Of a stretch of 64,000 bases of DNA, positions 57,767 to 64,000 are shown one piece after another (within the stretch, counting starts at the first letter, position 1; each line of letters begins with the position of its first letter). The position numbers were made by a program, and so were the translations under genes. The notes under the pieces are model-generated. The model was not told where the DNA came from. It did not search any database and saw only the letters and a program-made list of their open reading frames with translations. This DNA comes from Pseudidiomarina sp. CB1. GTDB taxonomy: Bacteria; Pseudomonadota; Gammaproteobacteria; Enterobacterales; Alteromonadaceae. The stretch is taken from positions 1 to 64,000 of the forward strand of contig NZ_JANTPU010000003.1 in NCBI RefSeq assembly GCF_024752025.1. The letters run 5' to 3'.

Positions 57767-59779
57767 ATGACGACAGCAGTTTCTGAACGTAAGCATCTTG
57801 CCAACGCGATCCGCGCACTCAGCATGGATGCCGTACAACAAGCCAATTCCGGACATCCGGGTGCGCCGATGGGTATGGCCGACATCGCCGAGGTGCTCTG
57901 GCGGGACTACCTGAAACATAACCCTGCTAACCCCAATTGGGCTGACCGCGACCGTTTTGTCTTGTCGAACGGTCATGGCTCAATGCTGATTTACTCGTTG
58001 CTGCACCTAACCGGCTATGAGCTCAATATCGATGATCTGAAAAACTTTCGGCAGTTACATTCCAAAACCCCTGGTCACCCTGAGTACGGTTACGCGCCTG
58101 GTATTGAAACCACCACAGGCCCATTAGGGCAAGGTATCTCGAACGCTGTAGGCATGGCGCTCGCCGAGAAAGTGCTCGCGGCACAGTTTAACCGTCCAAG
58201 TCATGACATTATCGATCACTACACCTACACCTTTCTTGGCGATGGCTGCTTGATGGAGGGGATCTCCCATGAAGTTTGTTCATTGGCAGGAACGCTTGGT
58301 TTGGGCAAGCTCATTGCCTTCTATGATGACAATGGCATTTCCATTGACGGCGAAGTTGAAGGTTGGTTCACCGATGACACGGCAAAGCGTTTTGAGGCTT
58401 ACGGCTGGCATGTGATTCGTGACGTAGACGGACATGATGCACAAGCCATTGACCAAGCCATACAAGCAGCGCGCGGCGAAACGGCCAAACCGACATTGAT
58501 TATTTGCAAAACGATCATTGGTTTTGGGGCGCCGAATAAGCAAGGCAGCGAAAGTTGTCACGGTGCGCCGCTGGGTGCCGACGAAATTGCTGCAGCACGT
58601 AAGCAACTCGGTTGGAATTACGCTGCGTTTGAAGTTCCTGACGATGTTTATCAAGCGTGGTCGGCGAAGGACGCAGGTGCTGCGCAAGAAAACGAATGGA
58701 ACCAACGGTTTGCTGCCTACGCGGATGCTCACCCAGAATTGGCGGCGGAATTGCAGCGTCGATTAGCAAACGAGTTACCGAGTGACTTTGCCGAGCACGC
58801 GCAAGCTTACATTGAGAAGTTACAAGCGGAGCCGGCAGACATTGCAAGTCGTAAAGCGTCGCAAAATGCGATCAATGCGTTTGCCCCGAAACTTCCAGAA
58901 TTACTTGGCGGCTCAGCGGATTTGGCGGGCTCAAACCTGACCTTGTGGGATGGCGCGAAAGGCGTTACCGCAGAAGATGCTAGTGGCAATTATGTCTATT
59001 ACGGCGTACGCGAATTTGGTATGTCGGCGATCATGAATGGTATCGCTTTGCACGGCGGTTTAGTGCCTTACGGTGCAACCTTCTTAATGTTCATGGAATA
59101 CGCACGTAATGCGGTACGTATGGCGGCATTAATGAAGCAGCAAAGCATTTTCGTGTATACCCACGACTCGATTGGGCTCGGCGAAGACGGCCCGACCCAC
59201 CAGCCGGTTGAGCAATTAGCTAGCTTGCGTATGACACCAAACATGAGCACGTGGCGTCCGTGCGATCAAGTTGAGTCGGCCGTCGCATGGAAAGCTGCAC
59301 TGGAACGCAAAGACGGACCAACCGCACTGGTATTTAGCCGCCAGGGCTTACCACAGCAGGAGCGCAATGCAGAGCAGTTAGCGAATGTCGCGCGTGGTGG
59401 TTACGTGTTGCTTGATAGCCCCGCCGCGCCTGAACTTATTCTAATAGCTACAGGTTCAGAAGTTGCGATTACCATGGCTGCCGCGAAAACATTGCAGGCA
59501 CAGGGTAAGCAGGTGCGTGTGGTATCTTTACCTGCCACCGATGCCTTTGACGCACAACCGGCCGACTACCGCGAAGCTGTGCTACCGAGTTCGGTAGCGA
59601 AACGTGTCGCGGTGGAAGCTGGTATTGCGGACTACTGGTATAAGTACGTGGGTCTGAATGGCCGCATTATCGGTATGACAAGTTTTGGTGAGTCAGCACC
59701 TGCTGGCGACCTGTTTAAGCATTTTGGTTTTACCGCGGAGCACATTGTTGCTGCTGCTGAGGAGTTACTTGCTGAATGA
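57767..59779 (+). CDS. tkt: Transketolase
   Basis: 670 aa. It moves two-carbon units between sugar phosphates in the pentose phosphate pathway. [21 protein letters not shown], the thiamine diphosphate motif GDGCLMEG ... DDNGISIDG (about residues 155-190) and [19 protein letters not shown] are conserved. I chose the ATG at 57767, giving the usual N-terminus; the TTG at 57752 is unlikely. The stop overlaps the epd start (ATGA). It heads a tkt-epd-pgk-fba cluster. Confidence 0.97.
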   Translation: MTTAVSERKHLANAIRALSMDAVQQANSGHPGAPMGMADIAEVLWRDYLKHNPANPNWADRDRFVLSNGHGSMLIYSLLHLTGYELNIDDLKNFRQLHSKTPGHPEYGYAPGIETTTGPLGQGISNAVGMALAEKVLAAQFNRPSHDIIDHYTYTFLGDGCLMEGISHEVCSLAGTLGLGKLIAFYDDNGISIDGEVEGWFTDDTAKRFEAYGWHVIRDVDGHDAQAIDQAIQAARGETAKPTLIICKTIIGFGAPNKQGSESCHGAPLGADEIAAARKQLGWNYAAFEVPDDVYQAWSAKDAGAAQENEWNQRFAAYADAHPELAAELQRRLANELPSDFAEHAQAYIEKLQAEPADIASRKASQNAINAFAPKLPELLGGSADLAGSNLTLWDGAKGVTAEDASGNYVYYGVREFGMSAIMNGIALHGGLVPYGATFLMFMEYARNAVRMAALMKQQSIFVYTHDSIGLGEDGPTHQPVEQLASLRMTPNMSTWRPCDQVESAVAWKAALERKDGPTALVFSRQGLPQQERNAEQLANVARGGYVLLDSPAAPELILIATGSEVAITMAAAKTLQAQGKQVRVVSLPATDAFDAQPADYREAVLPSSVAKRVAVEAGIADYWYKYVGLNGRIIGMTSFGESAPAGDLFKHFGFTAEHIVAAAEELLAE

Positions 59780-60813
59780 GCCAAGCCACTGCGCGGATAG
59801 CTATTAATGGTTTCGGTCGTATTGGCCGCAATGTATTGCGGGCCCTTTACGAGCGCGGCTATCGTGAGCAGTTGCAGGTTGTCGCCATCAATGAGCTGGC
59901 ACCAGTATCGGCGATGGCGCACTTACTTAAGTACGACACCAGTCACGGTCGCTTCCAGCAGCCCGTGACGACGCCCGACAAGCATCAATTGCAAGTTGGC
60001 GATGATGTGATCAGCGTGTCTGCTGAAGCAGAGATTAGCTGCCTTGACTGGACACAACTTGGCATCGATATTGTGTTGGATTGTACCGGTGTACACGGTT
60101 CGCGCGAAGACGGCGCGCATTATCACGAATTGGGCATTTCGCGCGTACTTTACTCGCATCCAGGTGATCCAGATGTCGACTTTACCGCCATCTTTGGCGT
60201 GAATAGTGACCAGTTAACTGCGGCCCACAAAATTGTCTCCAATGGGTCATGCACGACCAACTGTAGCGTACCGGTACTGAAAGTACTCGACGATGCATTT
60301 GGCATTAAAAGTGGTGCGATTACCACTATTCATGCCGCCATGCACGACCAGCAAGTTATTGATGCTTATCACCAAGATCCGCGTTTGGCGCGTGCTGCTG
60401 GGCGTTCAATTATTCCGGTGGATACCCGTTTAGCGCGGGGTATTGAGCGCATCATGCCGCACTTTGCGGGCAAGTTTGAAGCCATTCAGGTGCGTGTGCC
60501 CACCACTAATGTGACGGCAATGGACATCAGCGTGACGGTGCGTGATGAAGTGAGTATCGACCGCGTTAACAGTCTGTTATCACAGGCGGCTCGAGGCAGT
60601 ATGGCGAACATTTTGGGTTATATTGACGAGCCACTGGTCTCGATCGATTTTAATCATGACCCACGCTCAAGTATTGTGGACGGCACCCAAACACGGGTCG
60701 CCGACAAGCATTTAATTAAAGTACTGTGCTGGTGTGACAATGAGTGGGGCTTTGCCAATCGCATGCTCGATACGGCTCAAGTGATGCTTGCACAGCAGTC
60801 AGTTTCAACTTAA
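59776..60813 (+). CDS. epd: D-erythrose-4-phosphate dehydrogenase
   Basis: 345 aa. It oxidises erythrose-4-phosphate toward pyridoxal phosphate synthesis. It is a GAPDH relative: [17 protein letters not shown], catalytic Cys in SNGSCTTNC (about residue 156) and [14 protein letters not shown]. Context (tkt before, pgk after) and sequence match Epd rather than glycolytic GapA. It complements pdxA elsewhere in the window. Confidence 0.93.
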   Translation: MSQATARIAINGFGRIGRNVLRALYERGYREQLQVVAINELAPVSAMAHLLKYDTSHGRFQQPVTTPDKHQLQVGDDVISVSAEAEISCLDWTQLGIDIVLDCTGVHGSREDGAHYHELGISRVLYSHPGDPDVDFTAIFGVNSDQLTAAHKIVSNGSCTTNCSVPVLKVLDDAFGIKSGAITTIHAAMHDQQVIDAYHQDPRLARAAGRSIIPVDTRLARGIERIMPHFAGKFEAIQVRVPTTNVTAMDISVTVRDEVSIDRVNSLLSQAARGSMANILGYIDEPLVSIDFNHDPRSSIVDGTQTRVADKHLIKVLCWCDNEWGFANRMLDTAQVMLAQQSVST

Positions 60814-60836
60814 CGAATAAGCAAGAGGGTGCAGGA

Positions 60837-62021
60837 ATGTCTTCAGTCATCACCATGGATGATCTTGATTTAACCGATTTACGTGTTTTGATCCGTGAAG
60901 ATCTGAATGTGCCGGTAAAAGACGGCAAGGTAACTTCAGACGCGCGTCTCAAAGCCGCAATTCCAACGATTCAGAAAGCACTCGATGCTGGTGCGAAGGT
61001 TATGGTGATGTCGCATTTAGGGCGTCCCGAAGAAGGCGTGTACGACGCACAATTTTCGTTGCAGCCGGTGGTTGATTACCTAAATGACGCATTGTCAGTG
61101 CCGGTTAAACTTGCCACTGATTACCTTGACGGTGTTGAGGTTGCGCGGGGCGAAGTGGTGGTTTTTGAGAACGTACGGTTTAATCAAGGCGAAAAGAAAA
61201 ACAACGACGCTTTAGCGCAAAAGTTAGCAGCGTTATGTGACGTATTTGTGATGGATGCCTTCGGTACCGCGCACCGTGCCCAAGCTTCTACTCATGGTGT
61301 GGCGAAATACGCTGATGTTGCTTGTGCTGGACCATTACTTGCTGCAGAGCTTGAAGCATTAGGCAAAGCATTTGCAAATCCGGCTCGTCCATTAGTCGCC
61401 ATTGTCGGTGGTTCCAAAGTCTCAACCAAGCTGACGGTATTGGAATCGTTGTCAGGGGTGGTAGACCAGCTCATCGTTGGTGGTGGTATTGCCAACACCT
61501 TTATTGCCGCGGCGGGTCATGATGTTGGCAAGTCGTTGTATGAAGCTGACTTGATGGACGAAGCAGCACGCCTAGTTGCTGCGGCACAAGCCAAAGGTGG
61601 CGATATTCCAGTGCCAACCGATGTCGTCACCGGCAAAGAGTTCAGCCCTGAAGCGGCCGCGGAAACCAAGTCAGTTAGTGATGTATGCGCGGATGATATG
61701 ATTTTTGATATTGGTCCGGAGACCGCCGAGGCTTTTGCAAAAATTCTGCAAAATGCCGGAACCATCGTATGGAATGGACCGGTGGGCGTGTTTGAATTTG
61801 ACCAATTTGGCGCAGGTACCAAAGCGTTAGCCGAAGCCATTGCGCAGAGCTCTGCATTTTCGATTGCTGGAGGTGGTGACACTCTTGCAGCCATTGATAA
61901 GTACGGCATCGCTGATAAAATCAGCTATATTTCGACCGGTGGCGGTGCCTTTTTGGAATTCTTAGAAGGTAAAAAACTACCTGCAGTCGCGATTCTGGAA
62001 GAACGCGCAGAGAATGGTTAA
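60837..62021 (+). CDS. pgk: Phosphoglycerate kinase
   Basis: 394 aa from the ATG at 60837, with GAGGGTGCAGGA upstream. It interconverts 1,3-bisphosphoglycerate and 3-phosphoglycerate with ATP formation. [19 protein letters not shown], the SHLGRP block, [15 protein letters not shown] and the nucleotide-binding GGGDTLAAI are intact. A start inside epd (60744) would add 31 unrelated residues. Confidence 0.97.
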   Translation: MSSVITMDDLDLTDLRVLIREDLNVPVKDGKVTSDARLKAAIPTIQKALDAGAKVMVMSHLGRPEEGVYDAQFSLQPVVDYLNDALSVPVKLATDYLDGVEVARGEVVVFENVRFNQGEKKNNDALAQKLAALCDVFVMDAFGTAHRAQASTHGVAKYADVACAGPLLAAELEALGKAFANPARPLVAIVGGSKVSTKLTVLESLSGVVDQLIVGGGIANTFIAAAGHDVGKSLYEADLMDEAARLVAAAQAKGGDIPVPTDVVTGKEFSPEAAAETKSVSDVCADDMIFDIGPETAEAFAKILQNAGTIVWNGPVGVFEFDQFGAGTKALAEAIAQSSAFSIAGGGDTLAAIDKYGIADKISYISTGGGAFLEFLEGKKLPAVAILEERAENG

Positions 62022-62055
62022 AAACCATTACGATTCAACGATCAGGAGATAACTC

Positions 62056-63120
62056 ATGGCTTTAATTTCACTACGCCAATTGCTCGACCACGCTGCCGAG
62101 AACGGCTATGGCGTACCCGCTTTTAATGTTAATAACCTCGAGCAAATGCGCGCCATTATGGAAGCTGCGGATGCCACCGATAGCCCAGTGATCGTGCAGG
62201 CTTCAGCGGGTGCGCGCACGTACGCAGGCGCGCCGTTTTTACGTCACCTGATTCTTGCGGCAATCGAAGAATGGCCTCATATTCCAGTGGTGATGCATCA
62301 AGATCACGGCACCTCGCCTGCGGTTTGTCAGCGTTCGATTCAACTGGGTTTTAGCTCGGTAATGATGGATGGCTCGTTAAAAGAAGACGGCAAGACCCCA
62401 GCGGATTACGATTATAACGTTCAGGTTACCCAGACCGCTGTCGCCATGGCGCATGCCTGCGGTGTTTCGGTTGAAGGTGAGCTGGGTGTGTTAGGTTCAT
62501 TGGAAACCGGTGAAGCCGGCGAAGAAGACGGTGTTGGTGCTGAGGGCAAACTTAGCCACGACCAACTGTTGACCGACCCTGAAGAGGCTGCCCAGTTCGT
62601 TAAGGCGACCAATGTTGATGCGTTGGCGATTGCTTGTGGTACTTCCCACGGTGCCTACAAGTTTAGCCGTCCACCAACGGGTGACATTCTTGCGATTGAC
62701 CGCATCAAAGAGATCCACAAGCGCATTCCAACCACGCATTTGGTGATGCACGGGTCGTCTTCAGTACCGCAAGAATGGTTGAAAGTGATTAACGATTTTG
62801 GCGGCGAGATCCCAGAAACTTACGGTGTGCCTGTTGAGCAAATTGCTGAAGGTATCAAGCATGGCGTGCGGAAAGTAAATATCGATACCGATTTGCGTCT
62901 TGCGTCGACCGGTGCGGTACGTCGTCATCTGGCACAAAACACCAGCAACTTCGATCCACGTAAATTCTTAAAGGCCTCAACCGATGCCATGTTCGACATC
63001 TGTAAGGCCCGCTATGAGGCATTCGGCTGTGCGGGTCAAGCACATAAAATCAAGCCGATTTCGCTAGAAGAGATGTTCAAACGCTACGAAACGGGCGAAT
63101 TGGACGCTAAAGTGAACTAA
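62056..63120 (+). CDS. fba: Class II fructose-bisphosphate aldolase
   Basis: 354 aa. A zinc enzyme that cleaves fructose-1,6-bisphosphate. Zinc ligands are in MHQDHGTS (about residue 80), [10 protein letters not shown] and [23 protein letters not shown] is the class IIB signature. It has the shape of the subtype often labelled Calvin-cycle type, and differs from E. coli FbaA. It ends the tkt-epd-pgk-fba cluster. Confidence 0.95.
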   Translation: MALISLRQLLDHAAENGYGVPAFNVNNLEQMRAIMEAADATDSPVIVQASAGARTYAGAPFLRHLILAAIEEWPHIPVVMHQDHGTSPAVCQRSIQLGFSSVMMDGSLKEDGKTPADYDYNVQVTQTAVAMAHACGVSVEGELGVLGSLETGEAGEEDGVGAEGKLSHDQLLTDPEEAAQFVKATNVDALAIACGTSHGAYKFSRPPTGDILAIDRIKEIHKRIPTTHLVMHGSSSVPQEWLKVINDFGGEIPETYGVPVEQIAEGIKHGVRKVNIDTDLRLASTGAVRRHLAQNTSNFDPRKFLKASTDAMFDICKARYEAFGCAGQAHKIKPISLEEMFKRYETGELDAKVN

Positions 63121-63126
63121 TCGGGG

Positions 63127-63156
63127 TTCTTTTTCGAGGCAATCCCACGTTATACT
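63127..63156 (+). promoter_or_regulatory. Possible promoter of the DUF481 gene
   Basis: TATACT (63151-63156) is a good -10 box; TTCTTT (63127-63132), 18 bases upstream, is a weak -35. An inverted repeat AATCCCAC / GTGGGATT (63141-63148 and 63167-63174) straddles the -10 box and could be an operator or mRNA hairpin. Confidence 0.4.
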
Positions 63157-63194
63157 GATGCGTAATGTGGGATTGTGAAAAAGACGAGGTGTTT

Positions 63195-63995
63195 GTGAAC
63201 TTTAAGAAGACTTTGCCAGCGCTGGCTGTGTTTGCCTGTCTCGGCTTGCCGAGTGCCTATGCACAAGCGTCAATATTCATGTTTGACGATGCCAGCGACT
63301 TAGACACGGAAGAGAAAAAAGACTGGGATGCATCGGCTGAGCTCGGTTTGCTATTCACCTCCGGTAACACCAAAACCGAAACTTTCAAAACCAAGTTGAA
63401 TGCTGCCCGTGATTATGAGAATTGGCGGCACAAGGGTGTTATCGACTATTACCGTTCAAAACAAGAAGATCAATCAACCGGTGAGACCTACACTACTGGC
63501 GATCGTTTGTTTGTTTCGGCGCAGTCTAACTACAAGTTTAGTCCGGAGAGCCGTTCTTCAGTGTTCGTGTTCGGTTCTTATGAAGAAGACAAGTTCAGTG
63601 GTTACGACTATCGCGGTACGGTTGCGGTAGGTTATGGCGCACGGTATCGATACAGCCCGACGTTATTTGCCGACTACGAAGTGGGTCCTGGTCTTTCCGT
63701 CAATAAACCGATCGTTGATGGTATCGCACAGGAGCAAGAAAGCAGCGCGATTCTTCGTCTGGCGGGAAACTTGGTCTGGGATATCACGAAAAGCTCGAAA
63801 CTCAATGCGTTGGCTTCAACTGAAATAGGTGAGCAAAACACCAAGTCTCGTGGCGAGTTGTCGGTATCAGCCAACGTGAACAGCTCATTAGCCTTGAAGT
63901 TTTCCGTGGCTGCGAGCCATAACTCGTATTTAGAAGATCCCAGCAAAGAGAAGTTAGATACTGAAACCGCCGTGACCTTAGTTTACAGTTTCTAA
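63195..63995 (+). CDS. DUF481 outer membrane protein
   Basis: 266 aa from the GTG at 63195 (GAGG five bases upstream), giving a normal signal peptide ending near AYA-QA. The body shows paired beta-strands with the DUF481 marks AELGLLFTSGNTKTETF and the C-terminal LVYSF, ending in Phe like a barrel. In related proteins it is salt-stress induced (YdiY), but function is unknown. An ATG at 63165 would add 10 charged residues before the signal peptide. Confidence 0.85.
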   Translation: MNFKKTLPALAVFACLGLPSAYAQASIFMFDDASDLDTEEKKDWDASAELGLLFTSGNTKTETFKTKLNAARDYENWRHKGVIDYYRSKQEDQSTGETYTTGDRLFVSAQSNYKFSPESRSSVFVFGSYEEDKFSGYDYRGTVAVGYGARYRYSPTLFADYEVGPGLSVNKPIVDGIAQEQESSAILRLAGNLVWDITKSSKLNALASTEIGEQNTKSRGELSVSANVNSSLALKFSVAASHNSYLEDPSKEKLDTETAVTLVYSF

Positions 63996-64000
63996 CCTCA

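Noticed and set aside
60744-60836. Upstream extension of pgk into epd
   Set aside because: The added residues translate the epd end in another frame. The ATG at 60837 has a clear ribosome site and gives the normal Pgk start.
62013-62029. Small hairpin AATGG / CCATT over the pgk stop codon
   Set aside because: The stem is only 5 bp and no T-run follows. fba starts 35 bases later and is probably in the same transcript.
63141-63174. Inverted repeat AATCCCAC / GTGGGATT as an fba terminator
   Set aside because: No T-run follows, and a good -10 box sits inside the loop side, so an operator or leader structure of the next gene is as likely.
1-64000. tRNA, rRNA, CRISPR, prophage or toxin-antitoxin genes
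   Set aside because: I looked through the gaps between genes and saw no cloverleaf, regularly spaced direct repeats, phage genes or paired small toxin-antitoxin genes.

Overview
The window is a stretch of bacterial chromosome with about 50% G+C, densely packed with housekeeping genes. Gene content and order point to a marine gammaproteobacterium near Idiomarina/Pseudidiomarina (Alteromonadales). This is an inference from protein recognition and synteny; no rRNA or tRNA gene is present to fix it. I count 58 protein-coding genes, one of them inside an IS200/IS605-type insertion sequence. I see no rRNA, tRNA, CRISPR array, prophage or plasmid gene. No gap between genes exceeds about 260 bases.

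Layout. (1) 1-4420: a terminator and long palindrome, a TonB-dependent receptor, a small membrane protein behind a sigma-54-like promoter, a periplasmic copper chaperone and an outer membrane barrel. (2) 4443-8478, minus strand: fbp, ppa, then an ABC ATPase, a permease with a His-rich loop and a DUF3299 protein, tightly linked behind ppa. (3) 8628-14743, plus strand: mpl, ubiX, an ABC-2 exporter pair (YadGH-like), a TrmB-like methyltransferase and panP. (4) 14745-20525, minus strand: panC, panB, folK, pcnB, gluQ, dksA, sfsA. (5) 20583-26638, plus strand: pepB, hrpB, mrcB. (6) 26658-34539: hemL, pyrB and hemJ (minus), a DUF6776 protein, erpA and pepQ (plus), anmK and an M23 peptidase (minus). 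(7) 34764-47840: tyrS (plus), the lptD-surA-pdxA-rsmA-apaG-apaH operon (minus), an AmgK-like protein and djlA (plus), rluA and rapA (minus). (8) 47998-56347: a PIN-PhoH protein (plus), rsmE-gshB-yqgE-ruvX (minus), an M1 aminopeptidase, a zinc alcohol dehydrogenase and metK (plus). (9) 56344-57674: a TnpB-only insertion sequence on the metK stop codon. (10) 57767-63995: tkt-epd-pgk-fba and a DUF481 protein. Most blocks follow Escherichia coli gene order.

Together the genes cover pantothenate synthesis (panB, panC, and panP in the place where E. coli has panD), central carbon metabolism (fbp, tkt, epd, pgk, fba), envelope assembly and peptidoglycan turnover (lptD, surA, mrcB, mpl, anmK, M23 peptidase), RNA processing and modification (pcnB, gluQ, rsmA, rsmE, rluA, trmB-like, hrpB), heme and Fe-S assembly (hemL, hemJ, erpA) and methionine/SAM metabolism (metK with a MetJ operator).

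The most unusual signals are: a catalytically intact TnpB whose upstream region carries a near-consensus LexA (SOS) box, sitting on the antisense TTAC of the metK stop codon; an AmgK-family kinase that has lost both key aspartates; a strong terminator hairpin between a MetJ operator and metK; a sigma-54-like promoter before a PspG-like membrane protein; and a TrmB-like paralogue with a DPW to NPW change.
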